Source: Laterigemmans sp052161645 (GTDB lineage Bacteria; Planctomycetota; Planctomycetia; Pirellulales; Pirellulaceae). Taken from it: a stretch of DNA of 64,000 nt. The stretch is taken from assembly GCA_052161645.1 (NCBI GenBank), contig CP197414.1, one strand, 5' to 3'. A program made the translations under genes and the position numbers. Positions 35,294-44,986 of the stretch are shown here, piece after piece. Numbering within the stretch: position 1 is the first letter of the stretch; each line of letters begins with the position of its first letter. The notes below the pieces were generated by a model, which made no database searches, had not been told where the DNA came from, and saw nothing but the letters and a program-made list of their open reading frames with translations.

Positions 35294-37459
35294 TTGGATC
35301 ACTTTTCGATCACATGCACGACCTGCGGACGCCGCTTGCGGGTGAAGGATCGGCGTTTGGTGGGGCAAATTGTGGCTTGTCCGAAGTGCCAGGCGATGGT
35401 TTTGATTGAACCGCCGGCAGACGACCCGGCCGCCCCACTCGAATCATCCGCGTCGCCCATGCCAGCTAAATCTTCAGCTGCCGAGCCAGGCGTTCGTTCG
35501 CGTTCGGGTGCCGCTGGGAAACATCGACTAGCAATGGGGGATGAGTCGGTTGACAGCGAAGCGTTGACGCAGGAGCGAATCGCTCCGCTAGATAATGCTC
35601 CGCTCGATCATGTCGCGGGTGATTTCGCGCAAGTCGACTTTGGGGCAGAGCCATCCGCCGCCACCGAAAGCTGGCTGGGGGGCGAACTGCCTCCAGCAAG
35701 TCTCCCACCGTTAAGTCGTCCACCCGCTTTTGAAGGTGAAGCCGATGCGGCCGAGGACCTGGCTGGTGCGGTTCCGCCAATTGCTTTTCAAAGTGAAGCG
35801 GCGGCACGCAGGCGTCAAATCATTGCCGTCGGCACTATTGCTGGTGTCTCGTTGCTGCTGGCGGCAACCATCTTTGGATTGGTCGTCCGCAGTTGGCGAA
35901 ACGGCAAGCGGCAAGCTTCGCAGCAAGCAAGCGGAGTGAACAATGGTGATCCGGCGGGTGCCGACGCGGTCACGGCCGGTACGCCTCAGCCCGATAGTGC
36001 TGAGCCCGATCTAGCTGAGCCTGATCTAACTGAGCCTGATCTAGCTGAGCCTGATCTAACTGAGCCTGATGATGCTGAGCCTGATGATGCTGCGGCTGAG
36101 CCAGGTTCTCCGGTCGGCGGTTTGCCTGCGGGGGGGGAGGATCCGTTTCAGGGTCCGGCTTCTCCGCTGGGTGATGGGCCGCTGGGTGATGGGCCGACTT
36201 TGCAGGGTGGTGCGGCGGTCGACGACGCGGCTGAGGGGCCGATCGAGCTGCCCGCCGGGTTACAACGCTTTGTTCCATTGTTGCAGCTCGATGAGGCTGC
36301 GGTGACCAACGCGGGCAATCAGGCAGCCGCCCCACCGACGATGGCCGACTTGGTGATTCGTCGCCCCGAGTTGGCAGTCCGTGAGACCGATTATCCAGAA
36401 CCCGCCGAACGCGTCGATGTGCAGAAACAGCTGAACGTGCGCGTCAAACAGCTGCAAGCGGTCGACCAGCCTTTGGATCGCTTGTTGCGAGTCGTTGGGC
36501 AGTTGGGGGGAATACCTATTGAATACGAGTTGCTGGCGTTGGACCTCGCCGGCATGTCACCGCGGACAGCCGTGACACTGGAAGTTGGCGAAACGACCGC
36601 CCTCAGCTTGTTGGGTCAAGTGGTGCAGCGGGCCGGGTGTCGCGTGGCTTTGACCGACGGCATCGTCTCCGTGCTCCCCGATAATCAGCGGCTCGCTAAC
36701 GCTATGCAGCAGGCGTTCACGATTGATGACTTGCAGTCTGATCCGTTGCAAATGGCAGCCGACATGAAGCTTTTGCTGGGGCCCACTGCCGCGGCGGCTA
36801 AAGTCTCGGTCGAGTCAGGAGTCCTCCAAGTTGAGGGGCCACCGCAGGTGCGAGCTCGAGCCGCATTGTTGTTGGCCGCTTGGCGACGAGCCCGCGGCTT
36901 GGATTTGCCACTTGGGGCGGGAGCCGTTGATCGTTGGATCGCGGTTTACGATGAGAGCTTGGGCCCGCAAAATCGGTTTGCCGATTGGCAGCCTTTGCCG
37001 GAAACGCCGACCGGTTTGAATCTCGATAATCCGTATTCGATTGAGATGATTCTAGGCGCGTTGGCCCACGAGTCTGGCGCGGCGTTGGTGGTTGACTGGC
37101 AAGCCGCTTGGTCGCACGGCCTGACGCCGGGAGCAACTGCTTTGCCTTGGACACGAGGCACTAAAGCGTTTCAGGTTGCCCAGCAAGTGCTGGCTCCCTA
37201 CGTTTTGACGGCGCTGGATGCGGGCCAAGGTGTGTGGTGGCTGGGCACTGAGGAAGTTTACGAGGCGATGCCGATCGTGGGCGTCTTCAGCTCGCAGCAA
37301 GCCGTCGATGAGACACGAGCCAAAATTGCCGCCGCAGCCGGTATGGTTGCCACCGAAGTACCGGCCGTGCATGATTCACAAAGTGGCAAGTGGATCGTTT
37401 TTTTGCCACGTTACATCCTGCGGGAATTGCCCGCACTCGTCAAATCTGAATCACCCTAG
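35294..37459 (+). CDS. zinc-ribbon, single-pass membrane protein of unknown function
   Basis: 721 residues from a TTG start (GGAG at 35280-35283; no in-frame ATG fits as well). N-terminal zinc ribbon with Cys8, Cys11, Cys29 and Cys32 (ITCTTCGRRLRV, VACPKCQ). One membrane helix (about 178-201, IIAVGTIAGVSLLLAATIFGLVV), then an acidic repeat linker (EPDL/EPDD units) and a C-terminal domain (about 335-715) with secretin-like short-domain repeats (QLNVRVKQLQAVDQPLDRLLRVVGQLGGI). A cytoplasm-to-periplasm scaffold or sensor is possible; function unknown. Confidence 0.7.
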   Translation: MDHFSITCTTCGRRLRVKDRRLVGQIVACPKCQAMVLIEPPADDPAAPLESSASPMPAKSSAAEPGVRSRSGAAGKHRLAMGDESVDSEALTQERIAPLDNAPLDHVAGDFAQVDFGAEPSAATESWLGGELPPASLPPLSRPPAFEGEADAAEDLAGAVPPIAFQSEAAARRRQIIAVGTIAGVSLLLAATIFGLVVRSWRNGKRQASQQASGVNNGDPAGADAVTAGTPQPDSAEPDLAEPDLTEPDLAEPDLTEPDDAEPDDAAAEPGSPVGGLPAGGEDPFQGPASPLGDGPLGDGPTLQGGAAVDDAAEGPIELPAGLQRFVPLLQLDEAAVTNAGNQAAAPPTMADLVIRRPELAVRETDYPEPAERVDVQKQLNVRVKQLQAVDQPLDRLLRVVGQLGGIPIEYELLALDLAGMSPRTAVTLEVGETTALSLLGQVVQRAGCRVALTDGIVSVLPDNQRLANAMQQAFTIDDLQSDPLQMAADMKLLLGPTAAAAKVSVESGVLQVEGPPQVRARAALLLAAWRRARGLDLPLGAGAVDRWIAVYDESLGPQNRFADWQPLPETPTGLNLDNPYSIEMILGALAHESGAALVVDWQAAWSHGLTPGATALPWTRGTKAFQVAQQVLAPYVLTALDAGQGVWWLGTEEVYEAMPIVGVFSSQQAVDETRAKIAAAAGMVATEVPAVHDSQSGKWIVFLPRYILRELPALVKSESP
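35999..36093. repeat. 15-nt tandem repeat, about six copies
   Basis: TGAGCCTGATCTAAC-like units, encoding (A/T)EPD(L/D) repeats. In frame, so copy changes alter the acidic linker length only. Confidence 0.85.
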
Positions 37460-37496
37460 CAGTTCAGTTTCAGAGCGATTCCTGCTATGACGCGGC

Positions 37497-38357
37497 TCAG
37501 GCGTCGTTGCCTGGATCGCGATCGCCACGACCACCTGCTTCCCGGCCACCGCGACCACCACGTCCGCCAGCTGCTCCACCGGCGCGGCCACCGCGACCAC
37601 CTGCTTCTCCACCACCACGGCCACCGCGTCCAAAACCACCACCCATTGCTCCGGCGGGCATTTCAAAGGGTTCGCCAAGCATCTCGGCAAAAGTCTTGGT
37701 CTGCTTTTCGGTCAACACGGCTTTCATGTTTTTCATTTGCTGTTCTTGCATTTCCCGCATTTTTTTGCCGATCGCGTCACGATCGCCGGCGCGGAACAGC
37801 TCTTGCATTTGAGTCCTCATTTCTTCGCCCTGCTTGCGGCGAATGTCCGACATTTTTTCCGTTTGGTCGTCGGTGATCTCTAATTTTTTGATCACATCAG
37901 CGTTGTTGAAAGCGCCAACCCCTTGTTGTTGGAGGGCGATTTGACGGGCGCGATCGAGTTGTTCGGGGAACAGGACTTCTTCGAGTTGCTCGGTGACTTT
38001 CTTGCCGATCTCTTCGCTCTGCTTTCGCATCTTTTCCATCATCTTTTCCCGTTCGGCTTCGGACGCGTCCCGCATGGCGCGGAAGTCGGGTCGCTCGACT
38101 CCTTCGGTGGCCGATTCACTCACTTTACCGATCGCTTCGATCTGATCGGTGCTCATGTCGATTTCCTTTTGGACAGCTTCAACACGCAGCAGACCGAGCA
38201 GCATCATGTCGCCGCCACCGCCGCCCATCATGCCCATGCCGCCGCCAAAGCCACCGCCGCCTCTGCCACCACGTCCACCTTGAGCAAAGCATGGGGTTAC
38301 CAAAAGTACACTGAGAAGCGCCACTGAAAGCAGGGCGCGGCAAGATGTGAGCTTCAT
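37497..38357 (-). CDS. secreted Gly/Arg-rich helical protein
   Basis: 286 residues from ATG 38357 (MKLTSCRALLSVALLSVLLVTPCFA, signal peptide). Gly-rich head (GGRGGRGGGGFGGGMGMM), a central helical domain related to Spy/CpxP-like planctomycete proteins (VQKEIDMSTDQIEAIGKV; LEITDDQTEKMSDIRRKQGEEMRTQMQEL; VLTEKQTKTFAEMLG) and a Gly/Arg/Glu-rich tail with GGRGGR repeats. Function unknown; LTxEQ-like motifs suggest a chaperone-like fold. Confidence 0.72.
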   Translation of the reverse strand: MKLTSCRALLSVALLSVLLVTPCFAQGGRGGRGGGGFGGGMGMMGGGGGDMMLLGLLRVEAVQKEIDMSTDQIEAIGKVSESATEGVERPDFRAMRDASEAEREKMMEKMRKQSEEIGKKVTEQLEEVLFPEQLDRARQIALQQQGVGAFNNADVIKKLEITDDQTEKMSDIRRKQGEEMRTQMQELFRAGDRDAIGKKMREMQEQQMKNMKAVLTEKQTKTFAEMLGEPFEMPAGAMGGGFGRGGRGGGEAGGRGGRAGGAAGGRGGRGGREAGGRGDRDPGNDA

Positions 38358-38557
38358 CGCAATTATTCTCCGAACGGAAGTAAACAAGGGATCAGGGGGC
38401 AGAAAAGAACCGTTTCCGGCTCGGATCGCGAGTGAGGCAGGTCAGTATCCCCTCAGGGGGGTTGACCTGTCGACTCATCCTTATCTTTAACCGCTCGGCA
38501 CAGGGCAAGTTCCGCCGAGCGGGGACAAATAATCGAAAGGAAAGGGAAAACGGTTCG

Positions 38558-41191
38558 TTATTCCGATTTGCTGGAGCTATACAGCGGGTGTTCCGGGTTT
38601 CCGCCACTTCGCAAATAGCCGAGCAAGTCCATAATCTCTTCCGCATTCAGAGTGTTCAGCAACCCAGCCGGCATCAGGCTGTTGCTCGCCGGACGGGCCT
38701 CTTCGATCGTTTTGCGATTGATCGAAGTTAGGCTGGAGGGATCCAGCAGGTTGGTCAGCACTTGCAGATTGTTGCCATTCATGTTGATCACCTTGCCAAC
38801 AATCACCTCGCCGGCATCGGTGAGGAATTGCGTGGCGGCGTACTGATCACTGATTTCCTTGTTCGGATCAATGGTTGCCACGAGCAAATCTTGAGCGCTG
38901 AACCGGCCGCCAGCACCGGTCAGGTCGGGGCCCAAGATGCCACCGCTGATTCCCATCCGATGGCACTTGTAGCACTGAGCCGCCGCAAACATTTGCTTGC
39001 CACGTTCAAAATCAAAAACGTGGTCTTTGGCGGAAATGATTGGTTGCAAATCGGCAACGCTCCATTCTTTCACCAGCGGACGGGGTGCCAGATCGGCCAG
39101 CGGGTCGCGGGGAGCCGTCGGCTTTAACAGCTCGGCAAATTCCGCAAGTTCTTGTTCACTGAGGGTTTGCTTGGCAGCGTTGCGAATGTTTTCCAAGAAT
39201 CCACCAAACGACATGCCACCCCGGCTCGACGCGGCTTGCTGGAACCATCCAAAGTATTTCTCGCGGTCACCCTCGCTCCAGCCCTCGCGTTGGTCGCGCA
39301 AGACAAATGCGTAATGGATTTGATCTTCTTGGCTCGGTGCGGAGGTTAGCAATTCAAGCGTTTGCGGAATTGCCTCGGGAGCTTGCAAATACACCAGCAG
39401 AGCAGCAAGTTCTCGATCAATCCGGTTGTCTTTGCTGGGCAGATGCTGGCCTAACTGCGAGCTGACTTGTTCACGTTGAGCCGCTGTCGGTTCTCCCAAG
39501 CGAATGAAAGTTAACCCATAGGCTCTGAGCAGGGCGAGCCGGATTTCAGTGGGTAGCTGTTGCCAATCGGCGCGGAGCAAGTTCTCCACCGCCACCGGTT
39601 GGTCGGCTTCGCTGCCGCAACGAGCCAGCGCGACGGTGCCGATAATCCGTGCCGTGTCGTTGTCTGTCGCTGCTACTAATTTCTTCCACCTGGCCACCGG
39701 CTGATGTTCCAGAGCGATGCGAGCGGCAAAGCGGATCCCCCGATCGCTGTGTCCCAAAGCTGGCAGAGCGGCCGAGATGACGGCTGCGGACTCGGGTGGT
39801 GACGCACTGCTGTGATAGCTTTCCAGTTGCTTTCGTAACTCGCGTAGCTGTTGAGCGGTTGCCGTGCTGTCGCCGTCTACATGGTCGCTATCCACGGGAG
39901 TTGTCGCTTCATCTCCCGTGTACTGAATTCGATATAGTCCCGATTGAGTGCGACGACCGCCAATGGCAAAGTAGAGCGCGCCGTCGCCAGGGTGCACAAC
40001 CATGTCGGTTACCGGCAGCGGCGCGGCGGTCGCAAACGTTTCGTAAGTTCCACCGTAAGTGCTGCCATCTTCCTCCAAGTGCACGGCGAAAATATTGCCG
40101 TAGCTCCAGTCGGCCACGAATAGGGCACGCTGATACTTGGCTGGGAATTTAGCGCCGTGGCCAAAGCAAATGCCGGTCGGCGAACCAGGGCCAATGTCCA
40201 CGGCCGCACCAAAACTATCTGGATAGTAGGCTGGCCACTTGCCTGTTCCGTTCCGCCAACCATACTCCCCGCCGCTGATCACGTGGTTGACGCGAGTGGG
40301 CCGATACCAGGGAGTGCCAACGTCCCATTCCATGTCGGCGTCGTACGTGAATAGCTCTCCCTGCCGGTTGAATGCGATGTCATATTCATTCCGAAACCCC
40401 GTGGCGATCAGCTGTAGATCCCCGCCGTCGGGCGCGAAAGAAGCAACAAAGCCGCCTGGGGCCAAGCGTGACGCGTTGTGTCCGCGAGCGTCGGGCATGC
40501 GACCTAATAAATGGTCCTCGGACCAATTGCGGGGCACGCGGCTGTCGGAAATTTCCTGCGGCAGCGTCGTGTTGTTGCCGGCGCACATTACGATTCGCTT
40601 GCCGTCCGGCGTCAAGATCAACGCGTGCGGACCGTGCTCGCCGCCGTTGTTCAGCGGAATCAAGTGCTCGACGCTATCAAATTGATCGTCGCCGTTGGTG
40701 TCGCGGAGCCGATAAACACCGCCGGCTCGCGCGCCTTGGCGACTTTGGTCGTTCACGTTGACATACAGACTGTCGAAGGCAAACAGCAAACCTTGCGCGG
40801 CACCCATGTCGATGTCGAGCTGTTTGACAATCGGAGCCTTTCCTTCGCCAAGCGTGACCCGGTAGAGATCGCCATATTGATCACAGGCGACCAGTCGTCC
40901 CTTTGGATCAACCGTTAGGCTGACCCAAGAGCCCTGCTGTTCCGCTGGGACTTCGTAGACCAATTCCACCTCGAATCCAGCGGGGACTCGGAAGGCTGCC
41001 GCGGGGGTGACACCCAAACCTTCAGTCGCACTGGCCGAAGTGGTGAAGCCCAGCCCCCATGCCAACGCCAAGCATGGCAACAAGCTGGGCAGGACTTTTG
41101 CTAGCCAGCCGCAAACTGCTGAGCGGGGCGAGACTGAGCGGGGCGAGACTGAGCGGGGCGAGAGCGCGGAGGCAGGTAAAAAACAAGGCAT
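38558..41191 (-). CDS. PVC-type beta-propeller / HEAT / cytochrome c protein
   Basis: 877 residues from ATG 41191. Signal peptide around VLPSLLPCLALAWGLGFTTSASA. A sorbosone-dehydrogenase-like beta-propeller (about 45-440) has WVSLTVDPKGRLVACDQYGDLYRV and FRNEYDIAFNRQGELFTYDADMEWD. It is followed by helical HEAT-like repeats (about 460-690) and a C-terminal heme domain CYKCH (Cys740, Cys743, His744) with GPDLTGAGGRFSAQDLLVATIDPNKEISDQY. Typical of periplasmic dehydrogenase-like proteins of planctomycetes; substrate unknown. A 15-nt repeat encodes SPRSV units ahead of the signal peptide. Confidence 0.87.
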   Translation of the reverse strand: MPCFLPASALSPRSVSPRSVSPRSAVCGWLAKVLPSLLPCLALAWGLGFTTSASATEGLGVTPAAAFRVPAGFEVELVYEVPAEQQGSWVSLTVDPKGRLVACDQYGDLYRVTLGEGKAPIVKQLDIDMGAAQGLLFAFDSLYVNVNDQSRQGARAGGVYRLRDTNGDDQFDSVEHLIPLNNGGEHGPHALILTPDGKRIVMCAGNNTTLPQEISDSRVPRNWSEDHLLGRMPDARGHNASRLAPGGFVASFAPDGGDLQLIATGFRNEYDIAFNRQGELFTYDADMEWDVGTPWYRPTRVNHVISGGEYGWRNGTGKWPAYYPDSFGAAVDIGPGSPTGICFGHGAKFPAKYQRALFVADWSYGNIFAVHLEEDGSTYGGTYETFATAAPLPVTDMVVHPGDGALYFAIGGRRTQSGLYRIQYTGDEATTPVDSDHVDGDSTATAQQLRELRKQLESYHSSASPPESAAVISAALPALGHSDRGIRFAARIALEHQPVARWKKLVAATDNDTARIIGTVALARCGSEADQPVAVENLLRADWQQLPTEIRLALLRAYGLTFIRLGEPTAAQREQVSSQLGQHLPSKDNRIDRELAALLVYLQAPEAIPQTLELLTSAPSQEDQIHYAFVLRDQREGWSEGDREKYFGWFQQAASSRGGMSFGGFLENIRNAAKQTLSEQELAEFAELLKPTAPRDPLADLAPRPLVKEWSVADLQPIISAKDHVFDFERGKQMFAAAQCYKCHRMGISGGILGPDLTGAGGRFSAQDLLVATIDPNKEISDQYAATQFLTDAGEVIVGKVINMNGNNLQVLTNLLDPSSLTSINRKTIEEARPASNSLMPAGLLNTLNAEEIMDLLGYLRSGGNPEHPLYSSSKSE
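41120..41164. repeat. 15-nt tandem repeat, three copies
   Basis: TGAGCGGGGCGAGAC repeated three times; encodes Ser-Pro-Arg-Ser-Val units in the pre-signal N-terminus of the propeller cytochrome (leftward). Confidence 0.85.
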
Positions 41192-41470
41192 GCGGGCTAA
41201 TTCCAATCAACGAATCGATAAGCTCTGGTAACATCACGGTTGGGAAGCCGAAACACCTCGTAGCGATCGGCCGCGGACGGGAGACCACCGCCGCGAATCC
41301 TAGTTTAACCGCTACACGTCGCAATACCAACCAATCCGCCACTCGGGGCTGTCCAGTACCGCAATCAGCTCCTTTAGGGAAAATGCAGCGGTGCGTCTCG
41401 GCTGTTCATCGAGACGTTCATGTTAACTTTCGTTTGCCTCCGCTTCAGACACTGACCGGACATTGAATAA
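41192..41470. promoter_or_regulatory. divergent spacer
   Basis: Divergent promoter space between the propeller cytochrome and the 1171-residue gene. No clear promoter boxes or dyads. Confidence 0.3.
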
Positions 41471-44400
41471 ATGCATTTCGTTGAAGATCACGATTGGCTC
41501 GACCGCGCCCTTGGTTGGTATCGTACCGCCTGGACCGATCCGCTTGAGCAATCTCGATTGCGGAGCTACATCGCGCTTCAATTGGCCTCTGCCGGATTGC
41601 TGCCGGCTGAAGAAAATGCGACAGACAATGTGTTGGCGGCATTCTCCGTTGGCCTGTTGGAGAACCTGCGGGAAAAAAATCGCCTGTTAGCCGAGCATCG
41701 TGCGCCGGTGGACAATCGCATCGAAGAGTTTTTAGCAACCTATTTCGCCGAAGTCTTGCCACAGTCCGATGGTGAGCGGGTGCTAAGGCTGCCGCCGCAA
41801 ACTTTGGTCTTGGATCGCCACGGCATGGCCCGCAAGTTGAGTTTGCCGGCGCATGGAGATCATTATCAAAATCCGCTGGTGCAAAGTTATCGCTGTCACA
41901 ATGGCGTGTTACATAATCCGCTCAGGGATCGCCGCACGACGGCTGGCACGTTTCATATCGTGGAAGGGGGATTGCCGATAGCTGGTGATAAGCGAGCGGT
42001 TCCCAAGGGAGTGTTTGTCAACTTATTTCAAGCGGCGATGGAGGCTCCTGAGTGGTTGCGGGAACTGCCTTATACATCTCAGTCCTCGCAGCCTTCGCAA
42101 ACTTGGGTGTCGCTGCTGCTGCGTCCTATGGTGCGTCCGCAAGTTGCCGGTTGCTGTAGCCGTTTGACGATGGAGACCCGTTTTTTCGCTCCCGCCAGCT
42201 TGATTGCCAACCTGGATTTTGTCGAGTCGATCTTTGGCAACGCTGGTGATCCGCTGGTGCCCAGCAATGATGCGGCGCTCGACGTGGAACATTGGACGGG
42301 GCATACCGGTTGCGTAATTTTGGCACCTCACCTAACCACGCTCCGTAAACGTGATTTGGGCTTGCCGCATTGGGATGCTGCGACGGCCAAACAGCGTGAA
42401 GCTCGCATGTGCTGGCAACATGAGGATGAATGCTACAACGACGGAACCCCGTTTAAGCTAACTTGCCGTGACGATTCCGGGGTAGTGGTCACGTTGATCG
42501 CTGACAACTATTTCGGCTACTGCAAAAAAGAGGTCAAAACGCAGATTTCTTACGCTGCAAATCTAATGGGTGGCGTCGAGGAGGAGCACGCCGGTGGGAC
42601 CTTGGCGTTTGCTTCTTATTCGTTGGGAGACGAATTTCAAGTCAACAGCCGCAGGTATAATGGGCGCACGTTCGCTGATGTTGCCGAGGATTATCATGAT
42701 TTTATTGATGTACGTCCGGAAGGTTACGGCGTGGACCGTTTGCACCCGTCTGTGATTTACATTCCTGAAGATGCCAAAGCGACTTTAGTTGAGCGCTGCA
42801 TTAAATGGAATCACGCTGGTCAGGAACACCGCATCGGTTTATCGCCCGAGCAAATATATATCGCGCCGAGTGGTTATAAGATCCGTTTGGAAAAACACCC
42901 CGCCGCACCGTCGTGGCGACTGGTCGGTACGGTCGGTGAGGGCGTTTTCTGTCACAAACCGTGCACCGTTTCGGGTGGTGGCAAGAGCGAGATCAGTAAG
43001 GGGCTCAGCGATTACATGCTTTACAATCCCATTTATGTTGGGGATGTCGAGCAAGATTTTGCCATGTTGGAAGAGATCTTTGCTCGCAACTATCAAGATC
43101 GCTGGCGGGATGAATATAACGATCGGCCCGACTATGCCATGGAGCAGAGTCGCAGCGTGCTCGATCCCCAGCGCAGCCTGGGGAGTCTAATTCAACTCCT
43201 GACGCCACGCCCCGAGTATAGTAACGAATATAATCAATTTCTGCGTTCGATTCCCGAGCATGTGTATGCCTTGGCGCTGATTATCAAACGCTTTATGCGA
43301 CCCGGTTGGACTCGTTGGCAGGATTACTTCAGCGTCGATATTGTCAATGGTTCACCCGGGCACGAACTGAAGTTTCAGGCTCGCGCTTTGGTCGGGACTT
43401 ACCTGCGAGTTGGCTTGGAGTCGGTTAGCAGTCCGCAGGCCAGTGGGCAGCGTTGGCGAACGTTCAAGCTCAGGCAAGATTTCATCGCCGCTGCCAAGGT
43501 GCAGACGGAAGATGATATTTCCGCCAGCGTTGTGATTCCGGGCAGGTTGCTGGACAATCTGGGGCCAGCGATTGGGCAAGCGCTTAGTTATAAATTTGCG
43601 GCGAATTGCGAGTATCGGTTATTCCAGCGGCCCGATGATGCGATCCATCGCGGCTTGGATACGCAAACCGAGTATGATTTGTCCCAACCGGGCAACTTTG
43701 TCAGCAACTTTCAGCCACTGTCTCCGCACGAAATACGAGCCATTGTCGCGGATGTGATTGAATTTGACCGCTATAGCGCGCCGATGCAGAAGCTGCTCGC
43801 CGAGGCTGCCCAGGAAGCGGACGGTTATGTGGTCAGTAGCGCGCATCCACGTCAGTTGCCAGATCAGACCGTCACCAAAAACCCGCGTTACTTGCAAGAT
43901 CGACCTGATTTGGTTAAGCACCGCGACAGTTACGTGGCCGAGCGGGGGATGCGGCTATTTCGCAAAATACCGGCCGATCAACCGGTGCATTTGCCGGTCG
44001 GGGCGATCCTCAGCGGCCGTCGCAATAATCCACCCGACATGCAGGCCGGTATTCGCTCTTTAGCGGTTTACAGCCCGCTGCATTATCAAGAGTTACCCGA
44101 GTTATTGATGGATTATATTTGCTCGTTGACGGGGAAAAGCCCCAGCACGACGGGAGCGGGCAGTGAGGGGGCACTCACCAAGGGCCCCTTTAATATGTTG
44201 GTTCCCACGGTCGATTTGAACGCAGCGTACGTGTCCATGGTGCTCACCGGGCTCGGTGGGTTCAGCACGCCGGCTGGGCATGTCGGGCCTCGCTTTGAGG
44301 TTGGGCACGATATTAGCCTGCTGATTCCCGAGGTTTGGTGCCGGATGGGGCCTGAGGAGCGCGATCCTCAAACGTTGATCAATGGCGGCATGTTGGAGCC

Positions 44401-44986
44401 GATTGCTGATTTCGAACATCAGGGACGAGAGATTCCCGCCAGCCGCCTTGGCTATCGGATGACCAATCGTTTTGTGCTGACTTATCTGGCACGTGTTTTC
44501 GATAATCCTTCGATGGTGTTCACTGCTGAGATTCTCCAGCCCGAATTGCAAGATCTAGACTCCTTTGCTGATGGGGTTTTGTATATTGCCGAAGCCCAAC
44601 AACGGGTTGCGAACGGTTACTTGCAAGATGGTTCCTACGACTCCGCCTGCCCGCCCATTCAGGCTTTGTTGTCGATCATGGCGACCGGAGTCTGGCAGGG
44701 GCATTCGCTATCGAGTCCACAAGTGCGAGAGATGTTTACGCTTGATTATCTGCTGACCAGCGAATGGTATCAGGACCGCTTGGTGGCCCAACAGCAGCGC
44801 GATCTAGCCCTTTATCAACGTCATGAGCTTGCGCTGGTGACATACATGCGGGGCCAACACCATCGTGACGCGGCCGCCGATTTGCACTTGTCCGAGAAAT
44901 TAGAAACAGTACAAGCTGAAATCGAAAGGATTTCCGCCGATAGTTATCTCCAATCCCTAAGCGGGACCTTGGGAGTTCAGCCTTAA
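41471..44986 (+). CDS. 1171-residue protein, candidate PPi-type phosphoenolpyruvate carboxykinase
   Basis: A soluble protein of about 131 kDa without a signal peptide. Visible motifs are a glycine-rich phosphate-loop-like TVSGGGKSEISKGLSDYM (about 500), the segment DNYFGYCKKEVKTQISYAANL with EEEHAGG just after it (about 340-375), and HNGVLHNPLRDRRTTAGT (about 140). The length and the mixture of a PEPCK-like kinase loop with very different flanks fit the pyrophosphate-dependent PEPCK group (about 1100-1170 residues; Entamoeba and Propionibacterium), which interconverts oxaloacetate plus PPi with PEP, CO2 and Pi. I identify it from memory of family size and style, not from an alignment, so an unrelated family is possible. 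Its stop overlaps the next start (TAATG). Confidence 0.5.
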   Translation: MHFVEDHDWLDRALGWYRTAWTDPLEQSRLRSYIALQLASAGLLPAEENATDNVLAAFSVGLLENLREKNRLLAEHRAPVDNRIEEFLATYFAEVLPQSDGERVLRLPPQTLVLDRHGMARKLSLPAHGDHYQNPLVQSYRCHNGVLHNPLRDRRTTAGTFHIVEGGLPIAGDKRAVPKGVFVNLFQAAMEAPEWLRELPYTSQSSQPSQTWVSLLLRPMVRPQVAGCCSRLTMETRFFAPASLIANLDFVESIFGNAGDPLVPSNDAALDVEHWTGHTGCVILAPHLTTLRKRDLGLPHWDAATAKQREARMCWQHEDECYNDGTPFKLTCRDDSGVVVTLIADNYFGYCKKEVKTQISYAANLMGGVEEEHAGGTLAFASYSLGDEFQVNSRRYNGRTFADVAEDYHDFIDVRPEGYGVDRLHPSVIYIPEDAKATLVERCIKWNHAGQEHRIGLSPEQIYIAPSGYKIRLEKHPAAPSWRLVGTVGEGVFCHKPCTVSGGGKSEISKGLSDYMLYNPIYVGDVEQDFAMLEEIFARNYQDRWRDEYNDRPDYAMEQSRSVLDPQRSLGSLIQLLTPRPEYSNEYNQFLRSIPEHVYALALIIKRFMRPGWTRWQDYFSVDIVNGSPGHELKFQARALVGTYLRVGLESVSSPQASGQRWRTFKLRQDFIAAAKVQTEDDISASVVIPGRLLDNLGPAIGQALSYKFAANCEYRLFQRPDDAIHRGLDTQTEYDLSQPGNFVSNFQPLSPHEIRAIVADVIEFDRYSAPMQKLLAEAAQEADGYVVSSAHPRQLPDQTVTKNPRYLQDRPDLVKHRDSYVAERGMRLFRKIPADQPVHLPVGAILSGRRNNPPDMQAGIRSLAVYSPLHYQELPELLMDYICSLTGKSPSTTGAGSEGALTKGPFNMLVPTVDLNAAYVSMVLTGLGGFSTPAGHVGPRFEVGHDISLLIPEVWCRMGPEERDPQTLINGGMLEPIADFEHQGREIPASRLGYRMTNRFVLTYLARVFDNPSMVFTAEILQPELQDLDSFADGVLYIAEAQQRVANGYLQDGSYDSACPPIQALLSIMATGVWQGHSLSSPQVREMFTLDYLLTSEWYQDRLVAQQQRDLALYQRHELALVTYMRGQHHRDAAADLHLSEKLETVQAEIERISADSYLQSLSGTLGVQP

